Assembly (NCBI RefSeq): GCF_020880815.1
Contig: NZ_JAJITD010000005.1
Location: forward strand, 62,001 to 126,000
Reading direction: 5' to 3'
From: Paraburkholderia sejongensis
GTDB lineage: Bacteria; Pseudomonadota; Gammaproteobacteria; Burkholderiales; Burkholderiaceae
Length of the DNA: 64,000 bases
Both the position numbers and the translations under genes were made by a program. Below are positions 32,357 to 41,510 of this stretch, in pieces; positions within the stretch are counted from its first letter, which is position 1, and the number at the start of each line of letters is the position of its first letter. A model generated the notes under the pieces. That model saw only the letters and a list, made by a program, of their open reading frames with translations, was not told the origin of the DNA and did not search any database.

Positions 32357-33652
32357 ATGTTCAAGTGGTTCAGCCAGATTTCGGGCAATGAACGCCGGAC
32401 GTTCTGGGCGTGCTTCGGCGGATGGGCGCTAGATTCGCTCGATGTGCAGATGTTCAGCCTCGTGATTCCGGCGATCATCGCCGAGTGGTCGATCAACCGC
32501 ACGCAAGCGGGGCTCGTCAGCGGCGTCACGCTGGTGGCGTCGGCGCTGGGTGGCTGGATCGCGGGCATGATGTCGGACCGGCTGGGGCGCGTAAAGACGC
32601 TGCAATGGACCGTCGCGTTTTTTTCCGTATTCACGTTCCTGTGCGCGTTCGCGCAGAACTATCCCCAGTTCCTCGTGCTGAAGACGCTACAGGGATTTGG
32701 CTTCGGCGGAGAATGGGCGGCGGGCGCCGTGCTGATGGCCGAGACGATCCGCAACGAGCACCGCGGCAAGGCGATGGGCAGCGTGCAGAGCGCATGGGCA
32801 GTCGGCTGGGGCGCAGCGGTGCTGCTGTATGCGTTGATGTTCTCGCTGCTGCCCGCCAATACCGCGTGGCGCGTGATGTTCGGAGTCGGCGTCGTCCCGG
32901 CGCTTCTGATTCTGTACGTCCGACGCAACGTGCAGGAGCCTGCCGCGCCGGTCCGCGCGACGCGCGATGCGCGGGCGGGTCAGCAACAGCAGACGCCCGG
33001 CGTTGTCGTCGGCATCTTTTCTCCGCAAGTGCTGCGCATGACGCTGATCGGCGCACTGCTCGGCGTGGGTGCGCATGGCGGCTACTACGCGCTGATGACG
33101 TGGCTGCCGACCTATCTGAAAAGCGAGCGCCATCTGTCGGTGTTGAGTACCGGCGGCTACCTCGCGGTCGTGATCGTCGCGTTCTTTTGCGGGTGCCTCG
33201 TGAGTGCGCAGCTGCTGGATCGCATCGGACGCCGCAAGACCATACTCACGTTTGCGATCTGCTGCGTGATCACGGTGCTCGCCTATCTGTTTCTACCGCT
33301 CGGCAATGCCGCGATGCTGTTCCTCGGTTTTCCGCTGGGCTTTTTTGCAGCAGGCATTCCGGCAAGCATGGGCGCGCTGTTCAACGAGCTGTACCCGCGC
33401 GGGATGCGTGGCACGGGCGTCGGGTTTTGCTACAACTTCGGTCGCGTCGTGTCGGCGGGATTTCCGGTGCTGGTCGGGCACATGTCCGCGACCATGTCGC
33501 TTGGCACGGCGATCGGCATCGATGCGGGACTCGCGTACTCGATCGTCGTGTTGTCCGTGCTGATGCTGCCCGAGACACGGGGCCGTACGCTGGGTGAAAC
33601 CACGCTCGAACCCGAACACACCGGCGCGCTTTCTCACGCGCAAAGGCATTGA
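32357..33652 (+). CDS. MFS transporter, aromatic acid/sialate:H+ symporter type
   Basis: A 431-residue, 12-helix transporter with ACFGGWALDSLDVQMFSLVIPAIIAEW at the first helix, including the Asp-Asp pattern of the aromatic acid:H+ symporters, GWIAGMMSDRLGRVKTL as the MFS loop 2-3 motif, and LQGFGFGGEWAAGAVLMAE. It begins 60 bases after the GntR gene and is followed by an amidohydrolase gene, so it probably brings in that enzyme's substrate or precursor. It differs in subfamily from the ACS transporter on the other side of the regulator. Confidence 0.88.
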   Translation: MFKWFSQISGNERRTFWACFGGWALDSLDVQMFSLVIPAIIAEWSINRTQAGLVSGVTLVASALGGWIAGMMSDRLGRVKTLQWTVAFFSVFTFLCAFAQNYPQFLVLKTLQGFGFGGEWAAGAVLMAETIRNEHRGKAMGSVQSAWAVGWGAAVLLYALMFSLLPANTAWRVMFGVGVVPALLILYVRRNVQEPAAPVRATRDARAGQQQQTPGVVVGIFSPQVLRMTLIGALLGVGAHGGYYALMTWLPTYLKSERHLSVLSTGGYLAVVIVAFFCGCLVSAQLLDRIGRRKTILTFAICCVITVLAYLFLPLGNAAMLFLGFPLGFFAAGIPASMGALFNELYPRGMRGTGVGFCYNFGRVVSAGFPVLVGHMSATMSLGTAIGIDAGLAYSIVVLSVLMLPETRGRTLGETTLEPEHTGALSHAQRH

Positions 33653-33669
33653 CGCATTGACGCATTGAC
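33646..33669. repeat. Three perfect GCATTGAC tandem repeats over an MFS stop codon
   Basis: GCATTGAC is repeated three times without gaps (33646-33653, 33654-33661, 33662-33669). The first copy contains the TGA stop of the MFS gene. It looks like replication slippage and could change in copy number without altering the protein. Confidence 0.6.
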
Positions 33670-33719
33670 GCGCGAGGTACTCGCCGTAACCGCGCAAGAC
33701 TGGTGATGAAGGAACGTCC

Positions 33720-34595
33720 ATGATGGAGAAGTCGGCGATAGAGGCGAGTCACCGGCAGGCTGTGTATCGTCCAGCCTACATCGCAGCTGTCGATACGCAT
33801 GCTCATGTATTCGAGCGCGGCCTGCCGCTCGCCCGGAAGCGTCGCTATGTGCCCGAGTACGACGCCACGCTCGACGCATACCTGGCCCAACTGAACACGC
33901 ACGGCGTATCGCACGGCGTGCTGGTGCAGCCCAGCTTTCTCGGCACCGATTGCAGCTATCTCCTCGATGCCTTGCGCCGCGCGCCGCAGCGACTACGCGG
34001 TGTCGCGGTGATCGAGCGTGATTGTCGGATCGACACGCTGACGGCAATGGCGAATGCGGGCATTGCGGGGATTCGGCTGAACCTGATCGGACATGCCGAT
34101 CAGCCGCTCGACAGATGGGTGAGCGCGCAAACGCTCGCCGATGTCCGCGATCTGAAATGGCATGTCGAAGTGCATGCGGAAGCTGCGCGGCTGCCGGGCA
34201 TCGTCGAACCGCTTCTGGACGCGGGCATGAATGTCGTCGTCGATCATTTCGGCAGGCCCGATCCGGATATCGGTGTAAAAGACGCGGGCCTTCGCCGTCT
34301 TCTGGAACTCGCCGACACGCGGCGTGTGTGGGTGAAGATATCGGCCGCGTACCGGAATCGACGGCAGCTTCGCGCGGATGACCATGACGCGCATCAGGCG
34401 TTTCATTTTCTGAAAGAGGCCTTCGGCGTGCATCGCCTTATGTGGGGCAGCGACTGGCCGCATACGCAGTTCGAGGCGGACGAGGACTTCGGCCAAGCGC
34501 TCGAACTTTTGCGTGCACTGGTTCCGGTTGAAGAAGAGCGTCGGGTTGTGCTGGCGGACACGCCTGCGAGACTTTACGGGTTCGACGTTGCGTGA
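33720..34595 (+). CDS. Amidohydrolase family 2 (metal-dependent lactonase/hydrolase)
   Basis: A 291-residue TIM-barrel hydrolase of the amidohydrolase-2 type. Seen: the HxH metal motif in VDTHAHVF (about residues 24-31), IRLNLIG, the HVEVHAE strand, VVDHFGRP and the C-terminal GSDWPHTQF with the conserved Asp. This combination is seen in 2-pyrone-4,6-dicarboxylate lactonase, sulfomuconolactone and related sugar-lactone hydrolases. The ATG start at 33720 is one of two adjacent candidates (33720 or 33723). It is downstream of an MFS symporter and GntR regulator, so it is likely a step in catabolism of an aromatic or sugar acid. Confidence 0.86.
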   Translation: MMEKSAIEASHRQAVYRPAYIAAVDTHAHVFERGLPLARKRRYVPEYDATLDAYLAQLNTHGVSHGVLVQPSFLGTDCSYLLDALRRAPQRLRGVAVIERDCRIDTLTAMANAGIAGIRLNLIGHADQPLDRWVSAQTLADVRDLKWHVEVHAEAARLPGIVEPLLDAGMNVVVDHFGRPDPDIGVKDAGLRRLLELADTRRVWVKISAAYRNRRQLRADDHDAHQAFHFLKEAFGVHRLMWGSDWPHTQFEADEDFGQALELLRALVPVEEERRVVLADTPARLYGFDVA

Positions 34596-34649
34596 TTCGC
34601 ATCGCGCAGCTTCTATCGCCAGCCGACTCGCTCCACCGGCAATCGGCCA

Positions 34650-35660
34650 CTACACCTGCCGCGCGCCGTGACGAGCCAATGGATTGCAGATGTAGCGGAC
34701 TGCGTAGTCAGCAATAGGCGAATAGGGAACCAGACAGAGACTGGACAGCATCAGCGTGCCGACCTTCTTCCTTAGACTCCAGAATGGATTTGCCAGGATC
34801 GCGTGAAAGTAGGCATGCGAGTCGCTGAACATCCAGCGCCATCGGGTCGTCAATGGCGCCTGATAGACACTTGCACAAAAAATGGCTCTTTCATGCGCAA
34901 AATCGTAGAAGTTGGATGGCAATTGCATGCCCAGGCGGTGGGACGCGACTTCGCGCAGGATTGCCCACCGCGACGTAACGGCTCTGGGAGCCTTCTCGGG
35001 CTGATCGGAGTTGGCGAACGATACGCCTCGCGCTGAGGATTGAGACACCCGATACCCGCCGAGCGACATCGGTATGTTCGAGACTGGCCCGACGAGGGCG
35101 GCTCCATAGATCGCGTAAAAATCTGCGCCATACCGGTTTTCGGCCGTCTCCGGAACGGGGAACACTTTTCTTAGTGCAGTGACGCTATACGCGTTCCCGG
35201 AAGCGGGGGGAGACGGATAGAGCCATCCGTCCAGCAGGAGTTTTCCGCAGTCACCGTCGATGCCGGAATTAGGCACATAAACGCCTGTGCATCTGCTCGT
35301 GTGGTCGATGATGTCCAGCCGGAACTGAACCTTCGCAGGATTTGCCGTATTAAAGCGCTGCATCACTTCGGTCACGGCGCCCGGATAGAGCACGTCGTCG
35401 GCGTCCAGGAACAACACGTATTCCGACCTCACGAGATGAAGACCCAGGTTGTACGCGGACACCTGCCCGCCGTTGCCTTTGAAGATAGATGTTATGCGTG
35501 ATCCGTAACCCTCCATGATTGCGCGAGACCCGTCCGTCGATCCGTCGTCGATCACGATCACGCGAGTATTTGCATAGTCCTGCGCGAGCGCCGAATTGAC
35601 CGCCTCCGCGAGGAATCGCTCGTGGTTGTAATTGCAGATCACAATGGTCATTTCTTTCAT
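34650..35660 (-). CDS. Family 2 glycosyltransferase
   Basis: A 336-residue GT-A fold glycosyltransferase: MTIVICNYNHERFLAEAVNSALAQDY at the start, VIVIDDGSTDGSRAI with the nucleotide-binding Asp residues, and the DxD-type metal motif in VLFLDADDVLYPGAV (about residues 83-97). The C-terminal third has hydrophobic segments that may associate with membrane. It is the last gene of the glycosyltransferase/fusion-oxidoreductase operon, 48 bases after the preceding glycosyltransferase gene. Donor and acceptor sugars are unknown. An alternative ATG lies at 35651. Confidence 0.85.
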   Translation of the reverse strand: MKEMTIVICNYNHERFLAEAVNSALAQDYANTRVIVIDDGSTDGSRAIMEGYGSRITSIFKGNGGQVSAYNLGLHLVRSEYVLFLDADDVLYPGAVTEVMQRFNTANPAKVQFRLDIIDHTSRCTGVYVPNSGIDGDCGKLLLDGWLYPSPPASGNAYSVTALRKVFPVPETAENRYGADFYAIYGAALVGPVSNIPMSLGGYRVSQSSARGVSFANSDQPEKAPRAVTSRWAILREVASHRLGMQLPSNFYDFAHERAIFCASVYQAPLTTRWRWMFSDSHAYFHAILANPFWSLRKKVGTLMLSSLCLVPYSPIADYAVRYICNPLARHGARQV

Positions 35661-35708
35661 AACGACCCACGCAAAACAGTAAATTTCGACTTTTTGGGCT
35701 GCGTCCGA

Positions 35709-36755
35709 TCAAATGAAACGGCGCCGGATGAGTTTGCTCGCAATGTCCTTGGGTGCGATCAAGGTGGCGACGCTCCACCCCGCGATCAGAATGCGAAAGG
35801 CGGGACGCTCGAAACTTTCACGAAATGGAATCGACAACGCATCGCGCAGCGCGCGAATCCGGCTGTCGCCGGGTAATGGATGCTGATCTGGTGTCAGCCG
35901 CAGCGATGCAACTCGCAACTGCAACAGATGCGGCGCTGAAAACAGAGTGCTAAGCGGCGGTGGCGGTAGGCCCATCATTTCGCATGCTTCACACGCTGCA
36001 TTGTGGCGCTTTAGTGCGCGCGTGATCTCGCGCCCAAAATTGCTGACATTCGCACTCATCGCGCTATCGTTCGCGCCGTGCATGCGATACAGAACAAGAG
36101 GGGCTGCAATTGTTTCGACGTCGCCCATATAGGGGGCCATCGCAATGCAAGTCGAATCCGTAAATGAATCGTAGTTCTCACCCAGAGGAAAAATTCTTTC
36201 GAGGAAGGTTCGCGCGTAGGCGTTTCCAGAGCCAGGCGGGGTGGGATACTCCGCAATTCTGTAAGCCCAGTTGCGAATGGCTTCCGACGACAGTTTCGGT
36301 GGAACGTTCGGTATCACGTTTCGAAGCTTTGGAATGGCGCTGTGTAAAGGACGCCCCTGTGCATCGACCCGCTCCATCAGAACCTGCACCTTGCTCAGGC
36401 CAGGTCGCCATACTGAAGCGATCGAGCGCAGTGCGCCTGGCACTAGCACGTCGTCCGCATCGAGGAAGATCACGACGTCGCCCGCGCTCCGCTCGAAGCC
36501 TACGTTGTTCGCTTCCCGCTGGCCGCCGTTCTTTTTGAAGATGGCCGTGATTTTTTCGCCATAAGAACGTATCACCTCCGCGGAGTCATCGGTCGAACCG
36601 TCGTCCACGACGATGACTTCCCTATTCGGCCAATCCTGTGCCAGAGCGCTATCAATGGCCTGGCGAACAAAGCGCCCGTAATTGTAGTTCGCAATGACAA
36701 CAGAGAAAAACAGTCGATCGCGCTCTGCGAGAGATTCGTTGTATCGGACTTTCAT
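35709..36755 (-). CDS. Family 2 glycosyltransferase
   Basis: A 348-residue GT-A glycosyltransferase related to the next gene: FFSVVIANYNYGRFVRQAIDSALAQDWPNREVIVVDDGSTDDSAEV, then NGGQREANNVGFERSAGDVVIFLDADDVLVPGAL with the DxDD motif. The ATG at 36755 has CCGGAGGTACCTG before it and is preferred to the in-frame start at 36797. It lies between the fusion oxidoreductase gene (105-base gap) and another glycosyltransferase gene. Confidence 0.86.
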   Translation of the reverse strand: MKVRYNESLAERDRLFFSVVIANYNYGRFVRQAIDSALAQDWPNREVIVVDDGSTDDSAEVIRSYGEKITAIFKKNGGQREANNVGFERSAGDVVIFLDADDVLVPGALRSIASVWRPGLSKVQVLMERVDAQGRPLHSAIPKLRNVIPNVPPKLSSEAIRNWAYRIAEYPTPPGSGNAYARTFLERIFPLGENYDSFTDSTCIAMAPYMGDVETIAAPLVLYRMHGANDSAMSANVSNFGREITRALKRHNAACEACEMMGLPPPPLSTLFSAPHLLQLRVASLRLTPDQHPLPGDSRIRALRDALSIPFRESFERPAFRILIAGWSVATLIAPKDIASKLIRRRFI

Positions 36756-36860
36756 CAGGTACCTCCGGTCTGGTTCATATGGGCGCACCCATTCCACCTC
36801 GACACCGATTCATGTATTCCTTCCGCCATGGCGATAAGCGGACGGCTCGATTCTATGTAG

Positions 36861-39527
36861 TCATCTCATGCAACTCGATGGATCCTCCGTGCCGTGACGC
36901 GGCGACGCGATGCTGAAAGAACTATCCCGATCGCTGTCCAGCTCGAACCCTGTCGAGCGAAGTTTGCTGTTGTCGAGTCTACAAAGAGCCATTGGAATGC
37001 GTCGGGAAATGCAACGGCTTAGCGCTAGCCCCTTCAATAGATCGAAAGCGAGAGGCACCTGCAGGAGCGCTTTATGGCCAACGCGATGATAAAAATTTTT
37101 GTAGCTGGGAGAAGCTGTGTCCGCAATATTGTACGCATCGATTCCATTCGTGCTGCTGCCACGAAGAGCAACTTGCAGCAAATGCACGACGGCCATCGCA
37201 ACGTTATGCGGGGAGATGTAATGGTTGTTCCGGTACATCTCCATGATCCTGTCAGGCCGCCCGCTCGCGAGGGAGCGCTGAAGAGAGCGTTGTGCCATGG
37301 CAATTCTGTAAACATCGACATGCAGATGCGGAGCGTACTTTTCCAGTACTCTTTCCGCTTCCCGCTTGCTGCGCGCGTAATCACGCATGGCGCCGCTTTC
37401 AAAATACTGTTTTTCGATCGGGATGTCGGGATTTATCAAAGGGTCACTCTCCGTCACCAGTCGTTTGGTTGGAGACCCATAGACCACCATTGAACTCGCG
37501 TGACCGAAGTACTCGATCCCGTGTCGCACGCACGCTCGCACAAGCCGTTCAAGATTGACTTCGTTGGTCACATGCATGTCCGGCGCGCCCGGACCAGTTG
37601 CCGCCAGGTGGATTACAGCGCTGACACCATTGAGCAGGCTGTCGAAAGTGGCGTCGACCATATCCACTTTTGAAAAATCCGCATGTACCCACTCGACACG
37701 GCTCTCGTTCGGTAGCTTCAAATGGAATTGGCCCCTGACGCGATAGCCCTGCACAAGCAGTTGTTCAACAATAGACGTTCCGAGGTTGCCCGTTGCTCCC
37801 GTGACGAGCACGAGGGGACGGCTTCCGTTTTCGCAAAACGCGCTTTTGAATTGCGCAAGCCGCCGTGACGCAAAGCGTTCTCTCAGATGATCCGCGAGGC
37901 GCATTGACAGCGCCATTGTCATCACGGCGTGATTCGCAGCACCGCTGGTCGGGAAAACGGAACTGCCGGCTACGTAAAGCCCGTTCATTCCGTGGACCTG
38001 AGAAGTCGGGTCCACGACACTTGATGCAACGTCCACGCCCATCCGCGTGGTGCCCGAAAAGCGCCCGATATTGTGCGGGACGATCTTCGCACCGTCGCTC
38101 GCCGCAAGCGCCGGTGACAGGCGGAAATCGCTGAATCCGGCAACCGTGAGTTCGCGCGCCAACAACGATCCTAGCGTCGATAGACCGTATCGCACCTGAT
38201 CACCGACATCCCAGGTCACCTTTGCTTTGGGCAACCCGAAGCGGTCGCAATGGCTGGAAAGCGTGACCCGATTTTCCGGCAATGGCGGCTGCTCGCAGAC
38301 AACGTCCAGATCGACTTTTTCGATTTTTCTCGCGGGACTGCGGATACGGTTACGGTCCGCAGATGTCGGGTGCAGCAGCGCCGTCGGGTGGGCGAGCCAA
38401 CCACGCAGCCACGCCGGCGCTTGCGGGTGCTCCAGCAACATCCGCCCAACATGAGTCGTCGCAAGCCCAGGCCGTGCGCTTGCCGCCAGCAAGTCAGCTG
38501 CCCGGCGTTCGCGTTGGCCTTTTAACAGCCTGTCCAGGGCTCGGACAGGATCATCTGCGCCGTGGTGCACGGTCGCGTAGACGGTCATATTGGTGAGACG
38601 CCACTGATCCTGCACGTTTGGCTTTATCGATAATCCATACGAGTAAATAAACGCACGACGATCAGCAAACAGCGTAAAGGCGCTAAAGGCCGATGCCACC
38701 CGGCTCTTTGACGGGCCGTAGAAACTTCCCAGCGTCACGCTCGGGCGATCCATAAGGTAGCGGCCGACCACGTCCTGCCGATTACCTGGTGCGGCCCCTG
38801 TGCGATCCCGTGAAAGAAGAAGCAAGCGTGCGTTCTCCACTGCGCCAGCGGCAAGCACGACGTACCCGGCATCGAGCAAGCAATGATTTTTTCCGGATAC
38901 CGAAGACACAACACCAACCCCGGTGACATTGCGATCGCCGCACTTTATCGACGTCGCTGTCGCGTTAAAAAGAACCGTGACATCCGGATGGTTTTCGCTG
39001 CGGAATTTATTCCACAATCTCGCCGCATCAGTCATATCCGCTGTCGATGGCGCTTTTTGATTAAAAGCGGGAGAGAAAGAGTCCAGGCCTTCGATCACCG
39101 ACGGCACTTGTTGCCCGGTAGTCTTCCATATCCGGTTACTCGCCAGTAATGGCCCACCGTCCAGTCGCCGCACTGCTCGCGCGCAGTAATGTGCGAGTGT
39201 GTCCATGTCTAACGGCCACCCTGATCCGGGCACCCAATCGCGCTGAGCCAGGTCGATAGGACCGAATTGCGCCAACTCGTCCGCGCGCGCCGTTGCGGAG
39301 TCGCCGGATGCGCCAATGTCATCTTGCAGCTCTGTCGCATCACGTGCTTTCTCATGGGTTGTTTCGTCCCAATTTCCGCTTTCGACGATCAGCAGGCGCA
39401 GGCCCTGGCCCGATAGCTCGCGAGCCAAAGTCAGTCCGGCAACACCCGACCCAATGATCAACAGATCAAACGCTGTCCCAACTATTCCTGCGCCGCTGTA
39501 GCGCTCAAAATCGATGTAACAACTCAT
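36861..39527 (-). CDS. GMC-type flavin oxidoreductase fused to an NAD-dependent epimerase/SDR domain
   Basis: An unusual 888-residue protein in one uninterrupted frame. Residues 20-560 are GMC-like: FAD-binding LLIIGSGVAGLTLARELS (GxGxxG at 26-31), YVVLAAGAVENARLLLLSRD, and the C-terminal HNIGRFSGTTRMGVD...GLYVAGSSVFPTSGAANHAVMTMALSMRLADHL. After a short linker, residues 572-870 form an extended SDR: VTGATGNLG (GxxGxxG at 577-583), HADFSKVD, VIHLAAT, the Ser region FGHASSMVVYGSP and the catalytic Tyr717/Lys721 pair in YARSKREAE. One polypeptide could oxidise a sugar or alcohol hydroxyl with FAD and reduce or epimerise it with NAD(P). It is flanked by three glycosyltransferase genes. Confidence 0.88.
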   Translation of the reverse strand: MSCYIDFERYSGAGIVGTAFDLLIIGSGVAGLTLARELSGQGLRLLIVESGNWDETTHEKARDATELQDDIGASGDSATARADELAQFGPIDLAQRDWVPGSGWPLDMDTLAHYCARAVRRLDGGPLLASNRIWKTTGQQVPSVIEGLDSFSPAFNQKAPSTADMTDAARLWNKFRSENHPDVTVLFNATATSIKCGDRNVTGVGVVSSVSGKNHCLLDAGYVVLAAGAVENARLLLLSRDRTGAAPGNRQDVVGRYLMDRPSVTLGSFYGPSKSRVASAFSAFTLFADRRAFIYSYGLSIKPNVQDQWRLTNMTVYATVHHGADDPVRALDRLLKGQRERRAADLLAASARPGLATTHVGRMLLEHPQAPAWLRGWLAHPTALLHPTSADRNRIRSPARKIEKVDLDVVCEQPPLPENRVTLSSHCDRFGLPKAKVTWDVGDQVRYGLSTLGSLLARELTVAGFSDFRLSPALAASDGAKIVPHNIGRFSGTTRMGVDVASSVVDPTSQVHGMNGLYVAGSSVFPTSGAANHAVMTMALSMRLADHLRERFASRRLAQFKSAFCENGSRPLVLVTGATGNLGTSIVEQLLVQGYRVRGQFHLKLPNESRVEWVHADFSKVDMVDATFDSLLNGVSAVIHLAATGPGAPDMHVTNEVNLERLVRACVRHGIEYFGHASSMVVYGSPTKRLVTESDPLINPDIPIEKQYFESGAMRDYARSKREAERVLEKYAPHLHVDVYRIAMAQRSLQRSLASGRPDRIMEMYRNNHYISPHNVAMAVVHLLQVALRGSSTNGIDAYNIADTASPSYKNFYHRVGHKALLQVPLAFDLLKGLALSRCISRRIPMALCRLDNSKLRSTGFELDSDRDSSFSIASPRHGTEDPSSCMR

Positions 39528-39709
39528 GAGCCTTTCCTCGTGCAGTTCTGGACCGAACCTTGGCAGCCCTTAAAGCGAGAGGACTCCCCATTCGTCCCTA
39601 ATGCACTATCGCTATCCAACGATGGCTGACGCGCCTCGCAACCAAGTCGTGCCGCCGCACGCCCCAACGGGCGCGATCGACGTTAGATCTACATGGTGCA
39701 TCGGCTGTG

Positions 39710-40690
39710 CTAGCGGCGATTGAAGCGTCTTACCACGCAATAAAATATCCAGGGATGGATCTTGAGCATGGTCATCACGATGGAAAGCTTCAGATGCCGA
39801 TCCGCAAACATGCCGAGCAGGTGCTTTACGCGCAGCTTCTCCGATACGCTCCTGAGAATGGGGCTGGCGAGGTAGTACGTCGGCGCTGTGATCGCGGTCT
39901 GAAACGCGATCGCGCGGTACGCCCACGCGTATTTAAGCCGGAAAAAAAGGCGTTTGTGGTCAGCGATCGGCAGGGATGCGGTACTCTTTTCCACGCGATC
40001 CATGATCGAGAAAAGATCGACGACCTGAGGGTTGAAACGTCTGGAAATGCCGGATTCGCGGACCATGTATGAATAGAGCCTGTCCGGAATGAGGCGAACG
40101 ACCTTTGCGTTGGCGAGCGTTTGCACCGACACGCAAATGTCTTCGAAAATGAGACCGCACGGATGCTCGGCTGCGACGAAGATTTCCCGGCGCACAAGCT
40201 TGTTCCAGCAAAAGGCTGACAGCTTGAGTTCGAGGACTTTTTGCACGGCTTCCACGCCAGTGATGACGCCGTCGCCGGATTCGATTTCGGGCAACGCGGT
40301 GCCGTCTGGATAGATGCGCTCCGCAGCGAAATTGACGATGTCGGCGTCGTGCTGTTGCGCCTCACGCAGCACGGTGCGAACCAGATCCGGATGGACACAG
40401 TCGTCGCTGTCAACGCACAGCACGTAATCGCCACGCGCTTCCAATGCCGCAATTTTGCGCGTTTCGGCGAGCCCTTTATTTTCAATGTTTCTGACGAGCT
40501 TCCAGGGAATGCGACTCTGTTGCGCCAGAACCCGGGCTGCAACTTCACCGGAGCGATCGGGGCTGCAGTCGTCGACCGCGATGATTTCAAAGTCGGTGCA
40601 CGATTGCGCCAGCAGCGAGTCGAGACAGTGCTCGACGTAGTCCTCGACGTTATACATAGGCAGCAAAACGCTGATTTTCGGTGCGGCCAT
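39710..40690 (-). CDS. Family 2 glycosyltransferase
   Basis: A 326-residue GT-A glycosyltransferase: KISVLLPMYNVEDYVEHCLDSLLAQSCTDFEIIAVDDCSPDRSGEVA, NIENKGLAETRKIAALEARGDYVLCVDSDDCVHPD with the DSDD metal motif, and a WNKLVRREIF segment common in capsule and lipopolysaccharide-type transferases. The ATG at 40690 lies 8 bases after AGGAG; an in-frame ATG at 40696 is only 2 bases from it and less likely. It is the first gene of the minus-strand glycosyltransferase/fusion enzyme operon. Confidence 0.86.
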   Translation of the reverse strand: MAAPKISVLLPMYNVEDYVEHCLDSLLAQSCTDFEIIAVDDCSPDRSGEVAARVLAQQSRIPWKLVRNIENKGLAETRKIAALEARGDYVLCVDSDDCVHPDLVRTVLREAQQHDADIVNFAAERIYPDGTALPEIESGDGVITGVEAVQKVLELKLSAFCWNKLVRREIFVAAEHPCGLIFEDICVSVQTLANAKVVRLIPDRLYSYMVRESGISRRFNPQVVDLFSIMDRVEKSTASLPIADHKRLFFRLKYAWAYRAIAFQTAITAPTYYLASPILRSVSEKLRVKHLLGMFADRHLKLSIVMTMLKIHPWIFYCVVRRFNRR

Positions 40691-41510
40691 AAACATTGCT
40701 CCTGCAAGTCAAAAATCGTTGCTTCGCGAGAAATTAACTTTTCACGAACGATGCTGTTGGAGCAAACCGGACCGACGTAAAGTGTCGGCCGTCTGGATCA
40801 GCCAGGACCGCCACGAATCGAAATAAACAGACGAATAAGCGCGCCTGCGCTGGCGCCGCGCGATCGCGGCGACGTCACGACCATTACGCCACGAAAGGAA
40901 GCACTTCGAAGCACTTTGTATATGGCGCTCTGCACCCTTACTTTATAAATCGGCACAAATGGGTTAGGTATTGGCGCATTCCGCCGCGTCGCGGTTCACC
41001 CCGCGGACGCTCGTATTTGTATGAAGGTTACGGGCTTTCCCGGTGTTGAATAGGAGAGCCAACTTACGATTGCCCGCGTTGCGTCACACGGCTCTATTCG
41101 CGCATTAGTGAAGTTCGCAACAAAGCCCGGCCTGTTCGCGCCAATCAAAACGAAGCTGGGAGATCGAAGTCGATGACGACCGCCCGCGACGGGCCTTGGC
41201 CGCGCCGCTGGACCGGGCTTGTGAAGCCGCTGGAATCGACTTCAGCCCATGCGGCAAAGTGGTGGGAGTAAGTGAATACGACGTACGGGTCGCACTGAGT
41301 TCGCGCAGTGACGAGGATCGAGAACGCCCGGTAATTGCGCCGACTATTTCGTCGGTGTTTGGTCGCGGCAACGAAAAGAGCGTGGGGGCACGCCCTTCGC
41401 GCATGCCGGCATAGACCTGCTCCGCTCAGGCGGCGGTGCGTTCGAGGTACGGTTCGGCTGCATTGGCTCGTGCGCGCGCCACGCGGTGAAAGCGTTTGTC
41501 GCCTGACGCC
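40691..41510. other. Long intergenic region between the glycosyltransferase and fliK loci
   Basis: About 820 bases between two minus-strand genes with no convincing gene. It includes the leader of the glycosyltransferase operon (near 40700-40790), two copies of CGAAGCACTT about 10 bases apart (40897-40916), and a stretch at 41111-41414 where two plus-strand frames show protein-like composition (see separate entry). GC falls to typical noncoding levels at 40860-41100. No tRNA or intrinsic terminator was recognised. Confidence 0.45.
41111..41414 (+). pseudogene. Possible decayed gene fragment
   Basis: In one frame 41111-41173 reads KFATKPGLFAPIKTKLGDRS before a stop, and in the next frame 41160-41414 reads EIEVDDDRPRRALAAPLDRACEAAG... 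ending RPSRMPA. The two overlap as if joined by a frameshift. No family was recognised and the interval has no ribosome binding site, so this may be chance. It is listed because its composition differs from the surrounding noncoding sequence. Confidence 0.2.

Noticed and set aside
41105..41404. 99-residue minus-strand frame in the gap before fliK
   Set aside because: Ser/Arg-rich composition and no ribosome binding site; the plus-strand frames in the same place look slightly more protein-like and even those are doubtful.
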